5,968 nt of DNA from an uncultured Lachnospiraceae bacterium. GTDB taxonomy: Bacteria > Bacillota > Clostridia > Lachnospirales > Lachnospiraceae. Numbering within the stretch: the stretch's first letter is position 1; every line of letters starts with the position of its first letter. A program made the position numbers and the translations under genes. The notes beneath the pieces are model-generated. The model did no database searches. It saw nothing but the letters and a program-made list of their open reading frames with translations, and was not told where the DNA came from. The stretch covers positions 1 to 5,968 of the forward strand of contig CACZQT010000164.1 in NCBI GenBank assembly GCA_902783295.1, written 5' to 3'. Positions 1 through 5,133 of the stretch are shown piece by piece.

Positions 1-961
1 GGTACAGTCATTGACGGATACTCTGGAACGGCTGATGCAGGAGCACCTGGAGACCTATATGCCGGGCTTCACCCATCTGCAGAAGGCCCAGCCTACTACT
101 CTGGCGCATCATCTCGGAGCCTACCGGGAGATGTTTCTCAGGGATGCTTCCAGGCTGCGTGATGCCAGGGAACGCATGAATGAATGTCCCCTGGGAGCCG
201 GTGCCCTGGCCGGAACCACCTATCCTCTGGACCGGGAATATACGGCGCAGCTGCTGGATTTCCGGCAGGCTACTGCCAACAGCATGGACTCGGTTTCCGA
301 CCGGGACTATCTGATAGAGCTGTTGTCGGATCTGTCCCTGATTATGATGCATCTGTCACGTTTTTCGGAGGAGGTCATTCTCTGGAACTCCAACGAATAC
401 CGCTTTGTAGAGATTGACGACGGCTACAGCACCGGCAGCAGCATTATGCCGCAGAAGAAGAATCCGGATATTGCGGAACTGGTGAGAGGAAAGACGGGAA
501 GAGTTTACGGCCATCTGATGCAGCTTCTGGTGACCATGAAAGGCCTTCCCCTGGCATACAATAAGGACATGCAGGAGGATAAGGAAGGCGCTTTTGACGC
601 CATCGATACCGTAAAGGACTGCCTGACTCTGTTTACCGGTATGCTGGAAACCATGAAGTGGAATAAAGATGTCATGGCAAAAAGCGCGAAAAACGGCTTT
701 ACCAATGCAACGGATGCAGCAGATTACCTGGTGAATCACGGCGTTCCTTTCCGGGATGCCCACGGGATCATCGGGCAGCTGGTCCTTCGCTGCATAGAAC
801 TGGACTGCTCGCTGGATGACCTGCCCCTGGCAGAATACCAGGCGGTCTGCCCGGTGTTCGGAGAGGATATTTACGAGGCGATTTCCCTGAAAACCTGTGT
901 GGAAAAACGCCTGACAAAGGGAGCGCCCGGAGCGATGATCGCAGAGAACGCTGCACGCTGA
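1..961 (+). CDS. argH: Argininosuccinate lyase, 3' part (5' end outside window)
   Basis: This enzyme cleaves argininosuccinate to arginine and fumarate, the last step of arginine synthesis in the cytoplasm. The frame is open from base 2, so the TTG at 11 is internal and not a start; roughly the first third of the usual ~460-residue protein is missing. Counting that TTG codon as residue 1, one sees GFTHLQKAQPTT (19-30, with the conserved His22 of the THLQ block), GAGALAGTTYP (62-72), the superfamily signature GSSIMPQKKNP (142-152) with its catalytic-loop serines, and GLPLAYNKDMQEDKEG (178-193). All are hallmarks of ArgH rather than of fumarase, aspartase or PurB. The ATDAADYLV and GVPFRDAH blocks (233-251) of the C-terminal domain are intact, and the gene ends normally with TGA at 959-961. 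No damage is seen in the visible part. argG, a frequent partner, is not in the window. Confidence 0.96.
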   Translation, partial: VQSLTDTLERLMQEHLETYMPGFTHLQKAQPTTLAHHLGAYREMFLRDASRLRDARERMNECPLGAGALAGTTYPLDREYTAQLLDFRQATANSMDSVSDRDYLIELLSDLSLIMMHLSRFSEEVILWNSNEYRFVEIDDGYSTGSSIMPQKKNPDIAELVRGKTGRVYGHLMQLLVTMKGLPLAYNKDMQEDKEGAFDAIDTVKDCLTLFTGMLETMKWNKDVMAKSAKNGFTNATDAADYLVNHGVPFRDAHGIIGQLVLRCIELDCSLDDLPLAEYQAVCPVFGEDIYEAISLKTCVEKRLTKGAPGAMIAENAAR

Positions 962-983
962 TGCATGTTCCGGATGAGGGCAG

Positions 984-1047
984 GCAGGACAAGGGGACAG
1001 TCCCTCTGTCCCGGTTTTGGGACAGAGGGACTGTCCCCTTGTCCTGC
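984..1047. repeat. REP/REPIN-like perfect palindrome between argH and the DUF362 gene
   Basis: Two perfectly complementary 29-nt arms (984-1012 and 1019-1047) flank a 6-nt spacer, GGTTTT. Each arm contains an internal small palindrome, GGGACAGTCCC on the left and GGGACTGTCCC on the right. The unit therefore looks like two REP-type sequences in inverted orientation, the arrangement called a REPIN. Elements of this class are mobilised in trans by RAYT (TnpA-REP) transposases; none is encoded here, so mobility is inference. No T-run follows on either strand, so it is not a classical intrinsic terminator, although the transcript would form an extremely stable hairpin downstream of argH. Confidence 0.8.
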
Positions 1048-1133
1048 ATATGCGGCGAGGCAGATAAGCCAACAGATACGTTTTGATGATTCTCGGGGAT
1101 GAAACAGCGGACACATCCCGATGAACTATATAA

Positions 1134-1138
1134 AGAGG
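1134..1138 (+). promoter_or_regulatory. Shine-Dalgarno site deciding the DUF362 start
   Basis: AGAGG lies 9 nt upstream of the ATG at 1148. The in-frame ATG at 1121, nine codons earlier, is preceded by ACACATCCCG with no purine-rich site. This favours 1148 as the true start. Confidence 0.6.
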
Positions 1139-1147
1139 TATACAGCC

Positions 1148-2248
1148 ATGAACCGGAATGAAATCTGGCGTTCTTATGGAACGGATTATAAAAACATGAC
1201 AAAACGCCTTCTGATCCAGTCGGGACTGGCGCAGCAACTTCCTCCGGCGCCGGCGCTGATTGCGATCAAGCCCAATCTGGTGACTCCCTCCCCGGCGTGT
1301 TTCGGTGGAACTACACATACGGAAGTGGTGGCGGGAATCATTGAAACACTGAAGGAATTGGGTACGTACGAGATTGTGATTGCCGAGGGCTCATGGGTGG
1401 GGGACCGTACTTCAGAAGCATTCGAATACTGCGGTTACCAGCACCTGGCCCGTACCTACGGGGTCCGGCTGCTGGATACCCAGAAAGAAAAAGGCTTTCC
1501 GGCTGACTGCGGCGGCGAGACACTCACGGTGTGCCGCTGTGTGCGGGACTGGGATTTCCTGATCAATGTGCCGGTTCTGAAGGGACACTGCCAGACCCAT
1601 ATTACCTGCGCGCTGAAGAACATGAAGGGACTGATTCCCAATTCTGAAAAAAGGCGCTTTCATTCCATGGGGCTGCACCGGCCTATTGCGCACCTGAATA
1701 CATATCTGAAGCCGGATTACATTGTTATCGACCATATCTGCGGGGACCTGGATTTTGAAGAAGGGGGAAATCCGGTGGTCCGCAACTGCGTGATGGCAGC
1801 CCTGGATCCTGTTCTGGTGGACGCCTATGTCTGCTCGCTGCTGCATGTTCCTCAGGAAACGGTTCCTTATATCGGAATGGCGGAAGCACTGGGCGTGGGA
1901 AGCGCTGATATTTCGCAGCTTCGGCTGATTACCTGTGAAGGAGAGCCCTTCGAAGACCTGCCGGAGAGAAAGCTTCTGGACGTCAGCTATACCGTGAATG
2001 AATCGGAATCCTGCAGTGCCTGCTATGCGTCTCTGGTGCCGGCCCTGGAACAGCTGGCGGCGGAGGGACTGCTGGAAAAGCTGGACGTTTCCATTGCGAT
2101 CGGACAGGGGCACCGCGGTAAGCATGGAAAACTGGGAGTAGGAAACTGCACGATGGGCTTTGAAACCTGTATCCGCGGGTGCCCTCCCTCTGAGGAAGAA
2201 ATCGCGGCAGGCCTGAGAAAATATCTTCAGGAAAGGGCCTTTCACTGA
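1148..2248 (+). CDS. DUF362 domain protein, putative Fe-S protein
   Basis: This is a 366-residue protein of the DUF362 family, whose members often carry iron-sulfur clusters and whose biochemical role is not established in general. The start at 1148 is chosen for its ribosome site; a start at 1121 would add nine residues. Numbered from 1148, family features include IAIKPNLV (38-45), the Gly- and Lys-rich block VPVLKGHCQTHITCALKNMK (141-160), and DPVLVDAY (220-227). A C-terminal cysteine set, C289-x2-C292, C334, C341 and C345 (in GNCTMGFETCIRGCPP), resembles a cluster-binding site. No signal peptide or membrane segment is seen, so it is probably cytoplasmic. A likely terminator follows at once, so it may be its own transcription unit or the end of one with argH. 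No dedicated 2[4Fe-4S] ferredoxin repeat is fused. The family call is firm; function is unknown. Confidence 0.85.
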   Translation: MNRNEIWRSYGTDYKNMTKRLLIQSGLAQQLPPAPALIAIKPNLVTPSPACFGGTTHTEVVAGIIETLKELGTYEIVIAEGSWVGDRTSEAFEYCGYQHLARTYGVRLLDTQKEKGFPADCGGETLTVCRCVRDWDFLINVPVLKGHCQTHITCALKNMKGLIPNSEKRRFHSMGLHRPIAHLNTYLKPDYIVIDHICGDLDFEEGGNPVVRNCVMAALDPVLVDAYVCSLLHVPQETVPYIGMAEALGVGSADISQLRLITCEGEPFEDLPERKLLDVSYTVNESESCSACYASLVPALEQLAAEGLLEKLDVSIAIGQGHRGKHGKLGVGNCTMGFETCIRGCPPSEEEIAAGLRKYLQERAFH

Positions 2249-2250
2249 GT

Positions 2251-2278
2251 CCGGCGCAGCGGAAACGCCGGTGTTTTT
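2251..2278 (+). terminator. Rho-independent terminator after the DUF362 gene
   Basis: A 6-bp all-GC stem, CCGGCG (2251-2256) with CGCCGG (2266-2271), encloses a 9-nt loop. It is followed by TG and then five T residues (2274-2278). It begins 2 nt after the stop codon. The stem is short but GC-only, so a terminator is likely, perhaps leaky toward the next gene 41 nt further on. Confidence 0.7.
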
Positions 2279-2318
2279 CCTGAAGAGATCATAAAAGATG
2301 AAAACCAGGGAAGGGTGA

Positions 2319-2924
2319 ATGGAAATGAGGACGATTCTGTTTTACGGAGATTCGAATACCTATGGGTATGACCCCTGCGGAGGACGTTACCCGGAAAAGG
2401 AGATATGGACCGGACGGCTTGCGGAAAAAACGGATGGAAAATGGAAGATTCTTGTGAACGCCATGAATGGCCGGGAGATTCCGGCAGATCCGGGCGGACG
2501 CAGACGGCTGCTGGATCTCCTCCGGAAGGCGAAGGAAGAAAAAGGTGTGGACTGGCTGGGAATCATGCTGGGCACGAATGATCTGATATATGTGCGGGAA
2601 CCTCGTGCCGTAAACACAGCCGGGAGGATGGAGGTCCTGGTTGCTGATATACGCCGGGAAATACCGGATCTTTCCATTCTGCTGATGGCGCCTCCGGCGA
2701 TCGGCTCCTATGATTCTGCAGATCCGGAACTGGCCATGCTTCATGAAGAAAGTATCTGCCTCGGATCTTTGTACACTGCTCTGTCACAGAGATATCAGAC
2801 TGCCTGTGTATGTACAGCAGGGTGGTTTGTTCCGCTGGCTTTCGATGAGGTTCACCTGTCCGGGGAAGGACACAGAGTCTTTGCCGAGCGGATGGCGGAG
2901 ATACTGGAAAAGCTTTTGCCCTGA
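2319..2924 (+). CDS. SGNH/GDSL-type serine hydrolase (small esterase/lipase family)
   Basis: This 201-residue protein has all the catalytic blocks of SGNH hydrolases: block I FYGDSNTYGYDP (8-19) with nucleophile Ser12, a block II-like NGRE (50-53, where many relatives have NGRT), block III GTND (85-88), and block V FDEVHLS (175-181) giving Asp176 and His179 of the triad. The family hydrolyses esters or thioesters, often acyl, acetyl or lysophospholipid groups; the substrate here cannot be read from sequence. There is no signal peptide or transmembrane segment, so an intracellular enzyme is expected. The start is ambiguous by two codons: ATG 2319 has AGGG 8 nt upstream, while ATG 2325 has AAGGG (2311-2315) 9 nt upstream and gives the more typical N-terminus MRTILFYGDSN. 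No promoter is obvious in the 70-nt gap before it. No clear terminator follows the stop. Confidence 0.88.
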   Translation: MEMRTILFYGDSNTYGYDPCGGRYPEKEIWTGRLAEKTDGKWKILVNAMNGREIPADPGGRRRLLDLLRKAKEEKGVDWLGIMLGTNDLIYVREPRAVNTAGRMEVLVADIRREIPDLSILLMAPPAIGSYDSADPELAMLHEESICLGSLYTALSQRYQTACVCTAGWFVPLAFDEVHLSGEGHRVFAERMAEILEKLLP

Positions 2925-2971
2925 CCGGAACAGCAAAGAGACTCTATGCTAATCTGCGGAAATACTGTTCA

Positions 2972-3000
2972 TTGACAATAATGCTGTCCCATGATAAAAT
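2972..3000 (+). promoter_or_regulatory. Strong sigma-A promoter, probably for dapA
   Basis: A perfect -35 box TTGACA (2972-2977), a 17-nt spacer and the -10 box TAAAAT (2995-3000) form a near-consensus vegetative promoter. TG at 2992-2993 supplies an extended -10 motif. Transcription should begin near 3005-3008, leaving an unusually long leader of about 250 nt before the dapA start. No other plus-strand gene begins between them, so dapA, and by read-through dapB and purB, is the likely target. Confidence 0.8.
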
Positions 3001-3016
3001 CTTGATTTAAATATGG

Positions 3017-3189
3017 TAATTATTCAGAACCATGCGAAAACCGGAAAAACAGACACGTAGAGCTTGCTCGAACGGGGCTGTTTTTATCAGTTTTCATATG
3101 GCAAGAGCCATACAGCCGCAGATAAAAGCTGCGAAGCAGCGATCGACTTGCGAAGCAAGGCGAATCTGCGGATTGGTTCTGAACAGTTA
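3017..3189 (+). other. Large folded multi-branch element in the dapA leader (structured RNA or MITE-like repeat)
   Basis: The element is closed by 16-nt complementary ends, 3017-3032 with 3174-3189 (one A-C mismatch, one G-U pair). Inside are three branches. Branch 1 pairs 3036-3041 with 3090-3095 and 3045-3052 (AAAAACAG) with 3078-3085 (CTGTTTTT). Branch 2 is ATGGC-AAGA-GCCAT (3098-3111). Branch 3 pairs CCGCAGAT (3116-3123) with ATCTGCGG (3164-3171) and carries two small GAA-loop hairpins. The predicted transcript from the promoter at 2972-3000 includes all of it. I do not recognise it as a named RNA family, and the five-helix lysine riboswitch pattern is not seen. The imperfect terminal inverted repeats would also fit a miniature mobile element. 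Pairing is seen directly; either function is inference. Confidence 0.65.
3128..3159 (+). repeat. Tandem GAA-loop mini-hairpins
   Basis: Two adjacent hairpins share the same design: GCTGC-GAA-GCAGC (3128-3140) and CTTGC-GAA-GCAAG (3147-3159). They are separated by six bases and sit inside the 8-bp helix 3116-3123/3164-3171. Both stems are perfect 5-bp helices with the identical triloop and the shared core TGCGAAGCA. Confidence 0.75.
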
Positions 3190-3220
3190 AGGAATCAGAC
3201 TCATATAGAAGCATGATCCG

Positions 3221-3250
3221 GGGAGAAATCTCCCGTACCCTGAAGGAGGT
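3221..3250 (+). promoter_or_regulatory. Possible alternative hairpins covering the dapA ribosome site
   Basis: GGGAG (3221-3225) can pair with CTCCC (3230-3234) around a 4-nt loop. The second arm can instead pair with the dapA Shine-Dalgarno: ATCTCC (3228-3233) with GGAGGT (3245-3250), six pairs including one G-U. The two pairings are mutually exclusive, the geometry of an on/off translation switch. The helices are short, so this is suggestive only. Confidence 0.35.
3243..3249 (+). promoter_or_regulatory. Consensus Shine-Dalgarno of dapA
   Basis: AAGGAGG lies 7 nt before the ATG at 3257. This is an essentially ideal site and fixes the dapA start. Confidence 0.85.
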
Positions 3251-3256
3251 GTACGC

Positions 3257-4153
3257 ATGGCTGTTTTTACAGGCTCCGGCGTAGCAATTGTAACTCCCTT
3301 TACAGCGGATGGTTCCGCGGTAAATTACAAGAAACTGGCAGAACTGCTGGACTATCAGATTGACCATAAAACAGACGCCATCATCATCTGCGGAACGACG
3401 GGTGAAGGCTCGACCCTTTCCATGGAGGAACACAAGGAATGCATCCGCTTTACCGCGGAGTATGTCGCCGGACGTGTCCCGGTGATCGCGGGAACCGGTT
3501 CCAACAGCACGGAAACGGCTATTGAACTGTCTCAGGATGCGGAAAAGGACGGCGCGGATGCCCTGCTGATTGTGAGTCCTTATTACAATAAAGCGACGCA
3601 GAAAGGCCTGATTGAGCATTACTCCATGATCGCGGAAAGTGTTTCGATTCCGATTATCATGTACAATGTTCCCAGCCGCACCGGCTGCAATATCCTTCCG
3701 GCGACCGCTGTGGAAATCGCAAGGCGGAATAAAAATGTCACCGGAATTAAGGAAGCCTGCGGAAACCTGGCGCAGATTTCCCTGCTGGCGTCCCTGTCCC
3801 GGGAAGCCGGCGTACCTCTGGATATCTATTCCGGCAATGATGATGAAGTACTGCCGATTCTTTCTATCGGAGGACTGGGTGTCATTTCCGTTCTGGCCAA
3901 CGTCATGCCGGAAGAAACCCATCAGATGGTCGTGGATTATCTGGCAGGAGAACGTGAGAAGGCCATGGACTTCCAGCTGAAGGCCATGCCGCTGATCAAC
4001 GCCCTGTTCTGTGAGGTCAATCCGATTCCTGTAAAGGTGGGCTTAAACCTGATGGGAATGGATGTAGGCCCTCTGCGCCGGCCTCTGTGTGACATGGAGG
4101 AGAAGAACCTGCAGCGCCTTCAGGGCGAGATGAGAAAGATGGGGCTGATCTGA
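3257..4153 (+). CDS. dapA: 4-hydroxy-tetrahydrodipicolinate synthase
   Basis: DapA condenses pyruvate with L-aspartate-4-semialdehyde to 4-hydroxy-tetrahydrodipicolinate, the committed step to diaminopimelate and lysine; it is a cytoplasmic TIM-barrel enzyme, usually tetrameric. The 298-residue length is standard. Visible motifs are CGTTGEGSTLS (45-55, active-site Thr47 and Thr48), SPYYN (107-111, Tyr110), YNVPSRTG (136-143, Tyr136 and Arg141) and GIKEACGN (163-170, Schiff-base Lys165). YSGNDDE (191-197) and NPIPVK (255-260) also fit DapA rather than N-acetylneuraminate lyase. By alignment from memory with E. coli DapA, the lysine-site positions His53 and Glu84 correspond to Met56 and Thr87, while His59, Asn83 and Tyr109 are kept; feedback inhibition may therefore be weak. 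The gene has its own strong promoter and an ideal ribosome site, and dapB follows after 194 nt. Confidence 0.97.
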   Translation: MAVFTGSGVAIVTPFTADGSAVNYKKLAELLDYQIDHKTDAIIICGTTGEGSTLSMEEHKECIRFTAEYVAGRVPVIAGTGSNSTETAIELSQDAEKDGADALLIVSPYYNKATQKGLIEHYSMIAESVSIPIIMYNVPSRTGCNILPATAVEIARRNKNVTGIKEACGNLAQISLLASLSREAGVPLDIYSGNDDEVLPILSIGGLGVISVLANVMPEETHQMVVDYLAGEREKAMDFQLKAMPLINALFCEVNPIPVKVGLNLMGMDVGPLRRPLCDMEEKNLQRLQGEMRKMGLI

Positions 4154-4173
4154 GAAACAGGCCGGAACCCCGC

Positions 4174-4220
4174 AGCCCGGGAGTTTTCAGGAAAACATTG
4201 ATACAGTATTTTTCCGGGCT
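4174..4220 (+). repeat. Inverted repeat downstream of dapA
   Basis: AGCCCGG (4174-4180) pairs perfectly with CCGGGCT (4214-4220). Between them GTTTT (4183-4187) can pair with AAAAC (4192-4196), giving a hairpin within a hairpin. No T-run follows the outer stem, so a classical terminator is unlikely; mRNA 3'-end protection is one possible role. Confidence 0.45.
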
Positions 4221-4238
4221 TCATTACAAAGAATAGTC

Positions 4239-4270
4239 AGGCTGTCGCTTTACGGGGACAGCCTTTCTTC
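4239..4270 (+). terminator. Terminator-like hairpin between dapA and dapB
   Basis: AGGCTGTC (4239-4246) and GACAGCCT (4257-4264) form a perfect 8-bp stem with a 10-nt loop, followed by the interrupted pyrimidine tract TTCTTC. The T-run is weak, so partial termination seems more likely than a full stop. No convincing promoter was found between it and dapB, which suggests that dapB depends on read-through from dapA. Confidence 0.5.
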
Positions 4271-4287
4271 ATCACAGAGGACAGCCG

Positions 4288-4315
4288 CTGCGCACCGGGC
4301 AGAAAGAGTGCGCAG
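4288..4315. repeat. Inverted repeat upstream of dapB
   Basis: CTGCGCAC (4288-4295) and GTGCGCAG (4308-4315) are perfectly complementary 8-nt arms with a 12-nt spacer, 20 nt upstream of the dapB ribosome site. A smaller hairpin, TCTGT-TTT-ACAGA (4322-4334), follows directly before that site. This could be an operator dyad or leader structure; no known binding motif is recognised. Confidence 0.4.
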
Positions 4316-4347
4316 GTGCAGTCTGTTTTACAGAAAAGAGGTTTGGA

Positions 4348-5103
4348 ATGATCAGAGTAATCCTGCATGGATGCAATGGCGTTATGGGCCAGGTTGTGAC
4401 CGCGATGGTGGCGGAGGAGAAGGATATGGAGATCGTGGCAGGCATCGACCTGTACGATGTACAGAAAAACGATTATCCGGTTTTCAAAACGCCGGCTGAC
4501 TGCAGTGTGGAGGGAGACGTGATCATAGACTTCTCCAACGCAAAAGCGGTCGACGCTCTGCTGGCCTTTGTAGAGGAAAAGAAAATTCCTGTTGTCCTTT
4601 GCACGACGGGTCTGTCGGAAGAACAGCTGGCAGCGCTGGAAAAGACTGCCAAAGAGGCGGCAGTCCTGAAGTCCGCCAACATGTCTATCGGTGTGAATCT
4701 GCTGTTCAAGATCCTGAAGGAAGCGTCACCGGTACTGGCAGAGGCAGGTTTCGATATCGAAATTCTGGAAAAGCATCACCGCCGGAAGGTGGACGCACCC
4801 AGCGGCACGGCGATTGCCCTGGCGGATGCGGTCAACGAAGGATGCAGCGGAGCTTACCACTATACCTTTGACCGTTCGGAGCGCCGCGAGAAACGCGACC
4901 CGAAGGAGATCGGTTTTGCGGCGGTGCGCGGCGGCACGATTGTAGGAGAGCATGATGTAATTTTTGCCGGGACGGACGAGGTAGTTACCTTCAGCCATCA
5001 GGCCTCTTCCCGGGCGATTTTCGCAAGAGGCGCCGTGGCAGCTGCCAGATTCCTTGCAGGAAAACCGGCAGGCAGATATGATATGCAGGATGTTATCGGA
5101 TAA
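4348..5103 (+). CDS. dapB: 4-hydroxy-tetrahydrodipicolinate reductase
   Basis: DapB reduces the DapA product to tetrahydrodipicolinate with NAD(P)H, the second dedicated step of the diaminopimelate/lysine pathway. The 251-residue protein has the N-terminal Rossmann motif GCNGVMG (8-14). Asp34 in AGID at the end of the second strand suggests good use of NADH; this is inference. CTTG (85-88) and ANMSIGVN (110-117) follow. The catalytic segment EKHHRRKVDAPSGTA (141-155) has the His143/His144 pair and Lys147, and the C-terminal block VRGGTIVGEHDVIF (193-206) is typical of the family. The start is supported by AAGAGG (4336-4341), 6 nt upstream. The gene lies 194 nt after dapA and 30 nt before purB, so it is likely in one transcript with purB and, if the hairpin at 4239-4270 is leaky, with dapA. 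It looks intact. Confidence 0.97.
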   Translation: MIRVILHGCNGVMGQVVTAMVAEEKDMEIVAGIDLYDVQKNDYPVFKTPADCSVEGDVIIDFSNAKAVDALLAFVEEKKIPVVLCTTGLSEEQLAALEKTAKEAAVLKSANMSIGVNLLFKILKEASPVLAEAGFDIEILEKHHRRKVDAPSGTAIALADAVNEGCSGAYHYTFDRSERREKRDPKEIGFAAVRGGTIVGEHDVIFAGTDEVVTFSHQASSRAIFARGAVAAARFLAGKPAGRYDMQDVIG

Positions 5104-5120
5104 AGGACGTTAATAAATAA

Positions 5121-5130
5121 GGAGAAGGAG
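5121..5130 (+). promoter_or_regulatory. Double Shine-Dalgarno of purB
   Basis: GGAGAAGGAG holds two overlapping purine-rich sites. GGAG (5121-5124) sits 9 nt from the ATG at 5134 and AAGGAG (5125-5130) sits 3 nt from it. The first has the better spacing. Confidence 0.6.
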
Positions 5131-5133
5131 ACT

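Noticed and set aside
1127..1134. TATATAAA as a -10 box for the DUF362 gene
   Set aside because: Transcription would start next to or inside the Shine-Dalgarno region of the 1148 start, and no -35 box sits at a suitable distance.
356..1318. Long minus-strand open frame (320 codons) across the argH end and DUF362 start
   Set aside because: It lies antisense to two clear genes and reads through the palindrome at 984-1047, producing repetitive GTVPLS-like peptide. It has no recognisable domain.
1412..2245. Minus-strand open frame (277 codons) opposite the DUF362 gene
   Set aside because: It is antisense to a recognised gene, with low-complexity, motif-free translation.
2298..2318. Six-codon mini-ORF directly abutting the SGNH hydrolase ATG
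   Set aside because: Its stop is adjacent to the ATG at 2319, but it has no ribosome site of its own and is short enough to be chance.
3017..3256. Lysine (L-box) riboswitch upstream of dapA
   Set aside because: The position is right, but I cannot find the conserved five-helix junction or its consensus stretches, and the terminal repeats look more like a palindromic element. A covariance-model scan would settle it.
3020..3922. Minus-strand open frame (300 codons) opposite dapA and its leader
   Set aside because: It is antisense to a textbook dapA, the translation shows no family motif, and it runs through the folded element. It is a shadow of dapA codon use.
4198..4230. Possible promoter TTGATA ... 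TACAAA for dapB
   Set aside because: The spacer would be about 20-21 nt, both boxes are poor, and the terminator-like hairpin lies downstream of it.
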